Assembly: GCA_946497375.1 (NCBI GenBank)
Contig: CAMMKE010000060.1
Coordinates: 1-6,418, forward strand
DNA from: an uncultured Mycoplasmatota bacterium
GTDB taxonomy: Bacteria > Bacillota_I > Bacilli_A > RF39 > UBA660
Reading direction: 5' to 3'
DNA: 6,418 bases
Both the position numbers and the translations under genes were made by a program. The stretch's first letter is position 1, and each line of letters opens with the position of its first letter. The notes under the pieces are model-generated. The model saw nothing but the letters and a program-made list of their open reading frames with translations, was not told where the DNA came from and made no database searches. Of the stretch, positions 1 through 6,181 are shown in pieces.

Positions 1-29
1 ACTTTTTTACTTTTTTGCCAATTAATTAT

Positions 30-245
30 TTATTTGTTTATGGCTGAGTAGTAACTAACACTATCATATTTTCTAGCATCTATCTTACCAGACAATATCT
101 CCTCACTTTCCTTTAAAGCTTCTAACAATTCTTTATTAGGCTTAGGATTTCTAACTTCAAATGGTAAACTATCACAAATTTTAGTTTCTTGTTCTTTATC
201 TTTACTATCTACTTGTACATTATTAAAATTATTTAAACTAGCCAT
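30..245 (-). CDS. RelB/DinJ-type antitoxin, internally deleted (71 aa)
   Basis: RelB/DinJ antitoxins bind their operator through an N-terminal ribbon-helix-helix and mask a RelE/YafQ-type mRNA-cleaving toxin with their C-terminal half. Seen here: an N-terminal strand-like piece (NNVQVDSKDKEQ, residues 8-19) resembling the start of the family's ribbon, and from residue 27 a good match to the C-terminal half (LPFEVRNPKPN, then LLEALKESEEILSGK, and KYDSV near the end). The central stretch that normally forms the two DNA-binding helices is missing: residue 26 (S of CDS) runs straight into LPFEV. Family members are usually about 80-100 aa. No Shine-Dalgarno precedes the ATG at 245-243, and the lead-in is almost pure A/T. 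It follows murD2 by 38 nt. A partner toxin, if any, lies beyond the left edge. The family call comes from motif recognition. It may be a decaying gene or a toxin-binding-only antitoxin. Confidence 0.55.
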   Translation of the reverse strand: MASLNNFNNVQVDSKDKEQETKICDSLPFEVRNPKPNKELLEALKESEEILSGKIDARKYDSVSYYSAINK

Positions 246-283
246 ATAATATCAATAAACTCTGTATAAAACAATTATTAACG

Positions 284-1633
284 TTAAAAACTACTTTTTA
301 CCAATTCTTTATACATATTACCTTTCTCTTCAAAATTTTTAAAATAACCATAACTAGCAGCAGCAGGAGATAATAAACATATTTTCCCTTTCATAGTTAC
401 TTTCTTAGCAACATCAACAGCTTCCTCTAATGTTCCTACAATGTATTTTTTTTCCTTATTAAGTTTATTTGCAATATCGTGTCCTGTTTTTGGCATACAA
501 ATAATATTTCTAATACTACTATCATTCAAATATTTTATAAAATCAGTATAATCAATACCTCTATCCATACCTCCAATAATCAATGTATCAACATCTTTCA
601 AAGCTTCTACAGCTTCTATTGTAGCTATTGGAACAGTAGCTATGCTATTATCATAATATATGACACCATTATAATTTCCAACTAATTCTAATCTATGTTC
701 TAAGGTTTTAAACTCATTAACACTTTTTACTGCTTTAAATATATCTAGCTTCAATATTTCTGCAACTGCTAAAGCAAACATAATATTATTTAAATTATGT
801 TCACCAACTAAATTTCTTTTTTCATTTCTATCATATATAATTTTATCATTAAAAAACACTTTGCCATTATTTAAATATACATCACTTCCATATTGACCTT
901 TTAAGCTCACTTTATAAACTTTTGACTTTGTATTTTTTATCATACTATCTAATATTTTATTATCTGAATTGTATAAAATACAATCAGACTCTGTCTGATA
1001 TTTATATATATTACATTTAGCTTCTACATACTTAGAAAATGATTCATAATGATCTAAATGTTCTTCATAAACATTCAATAAAATTGCAATATTAGGAGAA
1101 CACTTCATATATTCTAATTGATGTGATGACATTTCTAAAACAATTATCATATCTTTTTCTATATCATCAATGTAATCAAATACCGGTACACCAATATTTC
1201 CTAAAAGCAAGCTTTTTATATTTTGATCTCTTAGAATTTTATATATCAAAGAACTGGTTGTACTTTTTCCTTTAGTACCTGTAACCCCAATAGTAAAAAC
1301 ATCAAAAAACTCTAAAAACAACTCCATTTGTGATTTAATTTTATGAAGAAAATTAGTTGTATCAATCCCAACAAATGATATACCTGGAGTTTTCATAATA
1401 ATATCATAATCTTCTAAATTATCTAAATATTTCTCTCCACTTATAAACTTTATGTGGTTATCCTCTTTTAAAAAATCATAAGCTTCTTGAAAATCTTTTT
1501 TCTCATCAGCAATAAATAATGATTGATTTTTTAAATATTTCCTAATCAATTTATATGTAGATTGTCCTTCTCTGCCAAAACCTAATATTAAAATTTTCTT
1601 ATTTCTTAAATAATTTATCAAATTATCTATCAT
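284..1633 (-). CDS. murD2: UDP-MurNAc-L-alanine--glutamate ligase, probable L-Glu-specific MurD2
   Basis: This cytoplasmic Mur ligase adds glutamate to UDP-MurNAc-L-Ala with ATP. Length (449 aa) is normal for MurD. Residues 14-26 form a Rossmann-like N-terminal motif (ILILGFGREGQS), followed by TPGIS (82-86), the ATP P-loop GVTGTKGKST (116-125), EMSSHQLE (167-174), NVYEEHLDHY (187-196), a probable carbamylated lysine K206 in VEAKCNIY, GEHNLNN (277-283), HRLE (313-316) and the C-terminal SPAAASYGYFKNFEEKG (422-438). Compared with classical MurD, the DSKATN motif reads NSIATV (329-334) and the GGDGKGAD loop reads GGMDRGID (354-361), so the D-Glu-contacting lysine of E. coli MurD aligns with R358. 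The ATG overlaps the murL stop as ATGA and has SD AAGGAGG at 7 nt. Mur ligase identity is very secure. L-Glu specificity is inferred from these changes and from the murL neighbour; a classical MurD is the alternative. Confidence 0.85.
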   Translation of the reverse strand: MIDNLINYLRNKKILILGFGREGQSTYKLIRKYLKNQSLFIADEKKDFQEAYDFLKEDNHIKFISGEKYLDNLEDYDIIMKTPGISFVGIDTTNFLHKIKSQMELFLEFFDVFTIGVTGTKGKSTTSSLIYKILRDQNIKSLLLGNIGVPVFDYIDDIEKDMIIVLEMSSHQLEYMKCSPNIAILLNVYEEHLDHYESFSKYVEAKCNIYKYQTESDCILYNSDNKILDSMIKNTKSKVYKVSLKGQYGSDVYLNNGKVFFNDKIIYDRNEKRNLVGEHNLNNIMFALAVAEILKLDIFKAVKSVNEFKTLEHRLELVGNYNGVIYYDNSIATVPIATIEAVEALKDVDTLIIGGMDRGIDYTDFIKYLNDSSIRNIICMPKTGHDIANKLNKEKKYIVGTLEEAVDVAKKVTMKGKICLLSPAAASYGYFKNFEEKGNMYKELVKSSF

Positions 1634-3009
1634 CTAAAAACCTCCTTCTTTAATATTTCATTTTGCTGTTCATTTAAGTTGTTCTCATCGTTATATCTCA
1701 TAGTTATATCATTTTTTGTATTTACTAATTTATAATTATCTTTATAGTATTTTAATAAATAAGGTAGTTTTTTATTTTCCTTTTCAAGATTTTCTATAGT
1801 TTTACTTATAGCAAAATTAACTTCTTCAAAAGTACCAACACATTCAAAAGGTTTTTTCTCTGCATTTCCTGTTAATTCAATAAATATTTTTAATAAGTCA
1901 CTTTTCTCAAACATATCTATTCCAAAAATATTAATTAATTTTTCTTTATATAAATAAGGACTTAATATTATATAAGTAAATAAGCATTTTGCACAATTAC
2001 AACACCATTGCCAATTTTCTCCTTTACTTCCTACATTACAACTCTTAAAAGTTTTATGATACTTTTCATATCTAGAAAATATCTTAGCAATTTGCAATTC
2101 ATTCAACGGTCTCAAAAAGCTAAAATATTTTACTGGTTCTTTTAAATACTTCTTTGTATAATATTCAAAATCACATTCAAATTCAAAGCTTTTTGAGTAT
2201 TGATGATTTATTTTTTCACCCTTTACATTTGATTCATTAGCACTATTTTCATTAGATAAAGCTATATATTTTTTTGATAACAAATAACCAATAAAATATG
2301 ATAAAAAAGCAAGCATTGCAGAAAATGGAGTATGGCCATTAATAAAGCCTTTTTTATTTAAATCTAACAAATTATTATCTATATTCCTATAAATTTCAAT
2401 TATATTACTATCCTTAAAACCAGCTATTTTAGCACACTCTAGTGTAGTTGGCTTAGGATTAACAATCAAACAATAATTATCATTTTTATCTATTTTTAAT
2501 GTTTCCAACGTTACAATAGAATCTTTCCCACCACCAATTGGAATTATATAACCATCATATTTATCTTCGCTTTTATTATATTCAAAAGTACTTTCACTAA
2601 TAGTACATATTATATCTACAAAATCTGTAATATTAGTTTTTATACCATTCTGATAAAATAACTCACTCAATCCATAATAATATAATTTTTTCCACCATTT
2701 AATTTGTTCTTCATCTAAATATCCACAGTTGATAACAATTGTAGGAGAGCATGTACATTTCCAATAACTTATAAGCTCTATAAGGCCAATATGAAACACC
2801 ATATTTTGAACGTAAACACTATTAATATTTTTAAATTTCATCTTTTTTTTCAAAATACTAATCTTAGGATTAAATTTAGCAAGACCTGGTATTTCAAACT
2901 CATACTCTAAACGTATTGTATTATTATCCTCTTTTATAGAATAACTATTATAATAAAACTCCTTATATTTTTCTCTATATTGTTTAAAAAATAATAACTT
3001 GTCCAACAC
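1630..3009 (-). CDS. murL: UDP-MurNAc-L-alanyl-L-glutamate epimerase MurL
   Basis: MurL converts the terminal L-Glu of UDP-MurNAc-L-Ala-L-Glu to D-Glu in an ATP-dependent reaction in the cytoplasm, following MurD2. Motifs that I recognise from this family appear in order: PIGGGKDSIVTLE (157-169, a PP-loop-like nucleotide site), NPKPTT (184-189), NGHTPFSAMLAF (224-235), SNENSANESN (252-261), NHQYSKS (268-274), FSFLRPLNELQIAKIF (296-311), SCN (323-325), WCCNCAKCLF (335-344, with a CxxC pair at 339/342) and FECVGTFEE (388-396). The 459-aa length fits. The start is GTG at 3009-3007, because two in-frame TGA codons lie directly before it; AAAGGA sits 6 nt upstream. A TTG one codon later is possible. 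It is 51 nt after truA and translationally coupled to murD2. Base composition is lower in GC than truA and the ATPases. The function is inferred from motif recall, not from a search. Confidence 0.85.
   Translation of the reverse strand: MLDKLLFFKQYREKYKEFYYNSYSIKEDNNTIRLEYEFEIPGLAKFNPKISILKKKMKFKNINSVYVQNMVFHIGLIELISYWKCTCSPTIVINCGYLDEEQIKWWKKLYYYGLSELFYQNGIKTNITDFVDIICTISESTFEYNKSEDKYDGYIIPIGGGKDSIVTLETLKIDKNDNYCLIVNPKPTTLECAKIAGFKDSNIIEIYRNIDNNLLDLNKKGFINGHTPFSAMLAFLSYFIGYLLSKKYIALSNENSANESNVKGEKINHQYSKSFEFECDFEYYTKKYLKEPVKYFSFLRPLNELQIAKIFSRYEKYHKTFKSCNVGSKGENWQWCCNCAKCLFTYIILSPYLYKEKLINIFGIDMFEKSDLLKIFIELTGNAEKKPFECVGTFEEVNFAISKTIENLEKENKKLPYLLKYYKDNYKLVNTKNDITMRYNDENNLNEQQNEILKKEVFR
1641..1647 (-). 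promoter_or_regulatory. Shine-Dalgarno of murD2 within murL 3' end
   Basis: AAGGAGG lies 7 nt before the murD2 ATG, inside the last codons of murL. Together with the ATGA stop/start overlap (1630-1633), it fixes the murD2 start and suggests coupled translation of the epimerase and the ligase. Confidence 0.85.
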
Positions 3010-3046
3010 TCATCATCCTTTCCAATTGATTTTCAAAACCTCTCAT
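2984..3046 (-). CDS. Possible 20-codon upstream ORF overlapping murL start
   Basis: A short frame (MRGFENQLERMMSVGQVIIF, then TAA) begins with ATG at 3046-3044, 8 nt after a GGGG purine run (3057-3054), and ends 26 nt inside murL in another frame. It covers the murL SD and GTG start, so if translated it would carry ribosomes across the murL start, helping or interfering with initiation. No homology is recognised. A frame of this length can arise by chance in AT-rich DNA, so this is a candidate only. Confidence 0.15.
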   Translation of the reverse strand: MRGFENQLERMMSVGQVIIF

Positions 3047-3051
3047 CAATT
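3024..3051 (-). promoter_or_regulatory. Inverted repeat just upstream of murL
   Basis: AATTGAT (3051-3045) and ATCAATT (3030-3024) are perfect 7-nt inverted arms around a 14-nt loop on the minus strand. They end 2 nt before the murL SD region. No U-run follows, so this is not a terminator. It could be a weak RNA hairpin or an operator. Only one G-C pair is present in the stem, so chance is likely. Confidence 0.2.
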
Positions 3052-3059
3052 TACCCCTT

Positions 3060-3089
3060 ATCATATATCACTCTCCAAAGTAGTTTTAA
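3060..3089 (-). promoter_or_regulatory. Weak candidate promoter for murL-murD2 at the end of truA
   Basis: TATGAT (3065-3060, 5 of 6 matches to the -10 consensus) spans the truA stop. A TTGTTA element lies upstream, but 21 nt away, which is too far for a standard sigma-70-type spacing. A promoter here would separate murL-murD2 from the truA operon. The evidence is weak, and read-through from the upstream run is equally possible because no terminator is seen between truA and murL. Confidence 0.15.
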
Positions 3090-3804
3090 CAAGATAAAGT
3101 CCACAAGCTTTCGCTGTCGCCCCATTTTTACCTCTTACTTTACTTTCAAGTATTCTCTTAACTTCATAAGGCTCTATCTTACCAGTTCCAACTTTAATTA
3201 AGGCTCCTACCATATTTCTAACTTGATATCTTAAAAAACCACTACCTACAAACTTAATATCTAAAACATCTTTTTTTCTAGTAATAGATGCTTCATAGAT
3301 AGTTCTAACACAATTTTCCTTAACATTATTCTCAGTAACAAAGGCTCTAAAGTCATGTTCACCTTCGAAAAAGTGTATTGCCTTTCTCATTCTACTAACA
3401 TTAAGTAAATGGCCATGCTGATAGACATAATTTCTCATCATGGGATTATATTCCTTCATGTTTATATAATAATGATATTCTTTTCTTAAGACATGATACC
3501 TAACAAAATAATCATCAGGAACTTCCATCGCTGAATTTATATGTATCTCATCTGGTAAATAACTATTCATCGCCCTTTTTAATTTATAAGGTGTAATATT
3601 AACATCTAAATCTAAATGAGCGACTTGGTCAACGGCATGTACCCCTTTATCAGTTCTTCCCGCTGCCACTACCTTTACTTTAGTATTATTATTAATCTTA
3701 TAAAGAGCCTCTTCTAACTCTCCCTGTATAGTCCTATACCCCTCTTGTTTTTGATATCCTTTAAAATTACTACCATCATAACTAAATCTAATTAAAAATC
3801 TCAT
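3061..3804 (-). CDS. truA: tRNA pseudouridine synthase A (positions 38-40)
   Basis: TruA isomerises uridines 38-40 in the anticodon stem-loop of many tRNAs to pseudouridine. The 247-aa protein has the expected family length and motifs: FSYDGSNFKGYQ (7-18), TIQGELEEAL (25-34), the catalytic motif AAGRTDKGVHA (47-57) with nucleophile D52, RKEYHYYI (107-114), GEHDFRAF (148-155), FVGSGFLRYQVRNMVG (185-200) and the C-terminal AKACGLYL (232-239). It starts with ATG 4 nt after the ecfA2 stop, with only a weak GTGAG purine stretch, so it probably depends on translation of the gene before it. Its position after the ECF ATPases is the standard Firmicute arrangement, except that ecfT is missing from between them. 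No oddity is seen in the protein itself. Confidence 0.97.
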   Translation of the reverse strand: MRFLIRFSYDGSNFKGYQKQEGYRTIQGELEEALYKINNNTKVKVVAAGRTDKGVHAVDQVAHLDLDVNITPYKLKRAMNSYLPDEIHINSAMEVPDDYFVRYHVLRKEYHYYINMKEYNPMMRNYVYQHGHLLNVSRMRKAIHFFEGEHDFRAFVTENNVKENCVRTIYEASITRKKDVLDIKFVGSGFLRYQVRNMVGALIKVGTGKIEPYEVKRILESKVRGKNGATAKACGLYLVKTTLESDI

Positions 3805-3808
3805 AATC

Positions 3809-4594
3809 TCACTTCACATTCCAATATATATCTTTAATAAGGTCCATAACACTTTTCCTTCTAGGTAATTTAACATTCTTCTTATCTTTAACTAATAGTA
3901 TAAAATCTACTATATCAGGTTTTTTAATATTATATTTACTATCAAAGAAAATATCACTAGTATTCCCTTCTCCTAAAATTGTATTATTACTAAGTACAAT
4001 TAAATAATCAGTATATTGATATAAGTAATTAGGATTATTACTATATATAACAATAGTCTTAGAAAACTTATCTTTTAATCTTGTAATAATTCTAATAAGC
4101 TTTTTCCTAACATTCAAATCAAGTCCTCTAAAAGGCTCATCTAACAGTATTACTTTAGGATTTGTTATAAAGGCAAGAGCAAACTGAAGTAATTTTACTT
4201 CACTTCCAGTCAAAGTAGATATACGTCTATCTAAGATATCCACTTTAAGACCAACTATTCTTAAGGAGTCTTTTATCTTTTTATCAATATCATCTACTTC
4301 TACTTTTTTATATCTAACATATTCTCTAAAATACTCATAAATATTATCTATATCAAAAAGATTAACAAATCTTTTCTCCACAAGTTCCATATCATTTCTA
4401 AACAAATAATAATTACGTCTTAACTTTCTAATCTTATTAAAGTAAATAATCCCTCTACTATCATCATCTAATGATATTAAGCTAAGTAGTTTATCACCAT
4501 TCTTTCCATATATACCAGTAACTTCTCCTTTAGGTATAACAAAAGATATATCAGAAAAATATTTACTATTAACATGAGAAAACTTTATTTCCAT
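3809..4594 (-). CDS. ecfA2: EcfA2-like ECF transporter ATPase, degenerate Walker A
   Basis: This is the second ATPase of an energy-coupling-factor (vitamin/metal uptake) module, judged by position and by its C-terminal region (PDIVDFILLV 226-235, then LPRRKSVMDLIKDI 243-256), which resembles the EcfA2 tail. Length is 261 aa. Walker B is intact (VILLDEP 148-154, catalytic E153), as is the D-loop GLD (157-159). The Walker A reads GKNGDKLLS (30-38), lacking the glycine before Lys and the Ser/Thr after it. The Q-loop Gln aligns with R66. The signature is LTGSE (128-132) instead of LSGGQ, and the switch His aligns with N186 (YSNN). The ATG has SD GGAG about 5 nt upstream and overlaps ecfA1 by 10 nt; truA follows at 4 nt. 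ATP binding at its own Walker A is doubtful. The exact A1/A2 assignment rests mainly on gene order. Confidence 0.8.
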   Translation of the reverse strand: MEIKFSHVNSKYFSDISFVIPKGEVTGIYGKNGDKLLSLISLDDDSRGIIYFNKIRKLRRNYYLFRNDMELVEKRFVNLFDIDNIYEYFREYVRYKKVEVDDIDKKIKDSLRIVGLKVDILDRRISTLTGSEVKLLQFALAFITNPKVILLDEPFRGLDLNVRKKLIRIITRLKDKFSKTIVIYSNNPNYLYQYTDYLIVLSNNTILGEGNTSDIFFDSKYNIKKPDIVDFILLVKDKKNVKLPRRKSVMDLIKDIYWNVK

Positions 4595-5355
4595 AAACTC
4601 TCCACCATCCCCAAAGGACTCATATTAATTTTGTCGGTAAGATTATAATACTCTAATTTCACAGATAAATCTACCATAAAAGGTAATTCTAAACCTATTT
4701 TATTTAATAGGCTATCATTAGGTAAAACCTCTAACATCTCGCCACTACTAACTATTTCTCCTTTATCAAGTACATATATAATACTATTAATTGTATATAT
4801 TACTTCTTCTAAAGTAGAAGTAGATATTATAATAGTAATTCCTCTTGTCCTTAACTGTTCTAAAAATCCCATAAACTCTTCTTTTTCTATAGGAGACAAA
4901 AAAAGACAAGGGTCATCTAATAATAATAGTTTAGGATTACTAATAGTTTTAGATGCCAAACAAACTCTAAGCCTTTCATATTCATTTAAATCTTTAATAT
5001 TTTTATTAAGTAAACTAGTAATATGCAAGTCTTTAGCAATATCTCTAACTAACACATTAATTTTATCATCATCATATCCTAATCTCTCTACACTATATCT
5101 AATATTTTTTAAGACTGTATCATAGTTAAAAGTTAAACTAGCCATATAAGAAATATCATTATCACTTTTAATTATCTCTTTATCATAAGTAATTTTATTT
5201 TTAACATTAACAAGTCCTGCTAGTACTTTAAGTAACAAACTCTTTCCACTATTATTAGAACCTGTAACAAAGACTAAAGAATTTAAAGGTATCTCTATAC
5301 TAAACTTCGTAAAAGGTCCTAACATTAGATTATCAACCGAAACCAAACTACTCAT
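4585..5355 (-). CDS. ecfA1: EcfA1-like ECF transporter ATPase, degenerate signature and Walker B
   Basis: This is the first ATPase of the presumed ECF pair, 256 aa from the chosen ATG at 5355-5353. That start is preferred over the in-frame ATG at 5403, because it has SD AGAAGGG 8 nt upstream, follows the SDR stop by 1 nt, and the extra 16 residues look like translated SDR tail. Walker A is intact (GSNNSGKS, 32-39). Other sites are altered. The signature reads LNEYE (123-127) for LSGGQ. Walker B ends DD (147-148), so the catalytic Glu is replaced by Asp. The D-loop reads FLSP (152-155), and the switch His aligns with S180 (STSTLEEV). The C-terminal GLELPFMVDLSVKL (221-234) resembles the EcfA GLxxP segment. 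Walker A should bind ATP. Hydrolysis is doubtful. A non-transport ABC ATPase is the alternative. Confidence 0.8.
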   Translation of the reverse strand: MSSLVSVDNLMLGPFTKFSIEIPLNSLVFVTGSNNSGKSLLLKVLAGLVNVKNKITYDKEIIKSDNDISYMASLTFNYDTVLKNIRYSVERLGYDDDKINVLVRDIAKDLHITSLLNKNIKDLNEYERLRVCLASKTISNPKLLLLDDPCLFLSPIEKEEFMGFLEQLRTRGITIIISTSTLEEVIYTINSIIYVLDKGEIVSSGEMLEVLPNDSLLNKIGLELPFMVDLSVKLEYYNLTDKINMSPLGMVESLWK

Positions 5356-5356
5356 C

Positions 5357-6115
5357 TTACTTTCCCTTCTTCTTTTGAATATTATAGTTAATACGTGTAA
5401 CAAACTTATCAGGTAAAAATCTCACTATAAATTTAACAAATTTCATCTTAAACCCAGGAATAATTATAGTCTTACCACTAAACATCTTCTCTACTGCATA
5501 CCTTGCTACATAACTACTACTTAAAGCTTTAACGCCAAACTCTACTCCAGCTCTATCATTAAATTTAGTCTTAACAGGCCCTGGGCACAAAACTGATATC
5601 CGCACTTTACTCTTACGTCTTCTTAACTCTTCTCTAATTGCTAAACTAAGACGATACACATAACTTTTAGATGCATAATAACTACTCATTAAAGGTCCTG
5701 ACATAAAAGCTGCTGAACTAGAAACATTAAGAATAATGCCCCTATCTTTTTTTATCATATCTTTTAAATAAAACTTACATAACATATCAACCGCTCTAAT
5801 ATTAACATCTAACATATTAAGTTCACTATTAAGGTCAATATCAGAAAACTCTCCAAATACTCCAAACCCTGAGTTATTAACAAGTATATCAATATCATCA
5901 TTCTTAGTTAAGACATAAAGCTCTTTAACTTTCTGTAAATTAGATAAATCAACAACAACTATCTTAACTTTAACTTTCCCATTTATAGTAGATTTAACAC
6001 TCTCTAAAGCTTCTTTATCTCTACCAACAAGTATTAAATCATAATTAAGTTTAGCAAGATTAAGAGCGATATCACGACCAATACCACTACTTGCTCCTGT
6101 TACCATAGCCTTCAA
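5357..6115 (-). CDS. SDR family NAD(P)-dependent oxidoreductase (DltE/YqjQ-like)
   Basis: This is a classical short-chain dehydrogenase/reductase, 252 aa. It has a cofactor site TGASSGIG (6-13), an acidic D56 after the fourth strand, NNSG (80-83, variant of NNAG), N105, the catalytic Ser region VSSSAA (131-136), the YxxxK pair Y146/K150 in SYYASK, and PGPVKT (178-183). The basic residues R14 and R32 near the cofactor site leave NADP a possibility. The C-terminal 30 residues are rich in Lys/Arg and hydrophobics and could touch the membrane. The substrate cannot be read; this subfamily is often annotated as acting on fatty or cell-wall-related substrates without proof. The start is TTG at 6115-6113: GGAGGTGG lies 5 nt before it, while the ATG three codons later would be too far. 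It heads the ecfA-truA run, 1 nt before ecfA1. Confidence 0.92.
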   Translation of the reverse strand: MKAMVTGASSGIGRDIALNLAKLNYDLILVGRDKEALESVKSTINGKVKVKIVVVDLSNLQKVKELYVLTKNDDIDILVNNSGFGVFGEFSDIDLNSELNMLDVNIRAVDMLCKFYLKDMIKKDRGIILNVSSSAAFMSGPLMSSYYASKSYVYRLSLAIREELRRRKSKVRISVLCPGPVKTKFNDRAGVEFGVKALSSSYVARYAVEKMFSGKTIIIPGFKMKFVKFIVRFLPDKFVTRINYNIQKKKGK

Positions 6116-6120
6116 CTAAA

Positions 6121-6128
6121 CCACCTCC
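6121..6128 (-). promoter_or_regulatory. Strong Shine-Dalgarno fixing the TTG start of the SDR gene
   Basis: GGAGGTGG sits 5 nt before TTG (6115-6113). The nearest in-frame ATG (6106-6104) is 14 nt from the site, so the TTG start is favoured. Confidence 0.8.
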
Positions 6129-6143
6129 GTCTTGTCTAATTTT

Positions 6144-6152
6144 ATTTTAACA
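6144..6152 (-). promoter_or_regulatory. Candidate extended -10 promoter for the SDR-ecfA-truA run
   Basis: TGTTAAAAT reads as an extended -10 (TGn followed by TAAAAT, 5 of 6 to consensus) placed between the terminator of the preceding gene and the SDR SD. A start near 6137 would give a leader of about 20 nt containing the GGAGGTGG site. No good -35 is present; the expected position falls in the terminator loop. Location supports it more than sequence does. Confidence 0.4.
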
Positions 6153-6155
6153 CAG

Positions 6156-6181
6156 AAAAAAAGAGAATACCAGTTCTCTTT
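6156..6181 (-). terminator. Rho-independent terminator of the upstream gene
   Basis: On the minus strand AAAGAGAA (6181-6174) pairs perfectly with TTCTCTTT (6167-6160) around a 6-nt loop, CTGGTA. The T-run continues to 6156. The stem begins within the stop codon (6182-6180) of the upstream gene, so it ends that transcript and separates it from the SDR run. Confidence 0.85.

Noticed and set aside
1..29. Possible start of a toxin gene downstream of the antitoxin-like ORF
   Set aside because: Only 29 AT-rich bases remain, with no visible start codon preceded by an SD. Nothing can be supported.
246..283. Possible terminator after murD2
   Set aside because: No G/C-containing stem followed by a T-run was found in the 38-nt gap, so read-through into the antitoxin-like ORF cannot be excluded.
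278..287. Perfect 10-nt palindrome TTAACGTTAA across the murD2 stop
   Set aside because: It is short and AT-rich, with no second copy noticed in the window. Chance is the simplest explanation.
479..685. Plus-strand open frame of 68 codons
   Set aside because: It lies wholly antisense to murD2, has a low-complexity Ile/Ser/Thr/Asn-rich translation, no recognisable domain and no SD. It is a shadow of the real gene.
5356..5403. Extended 272-aa start of ecfA1 at 5403
   Set aside because: The extra 16 residues overlap the SDR coding end, do not resemble an ABC ATPase N-terminus, and the ATG at 5355 has a well-placed SD.
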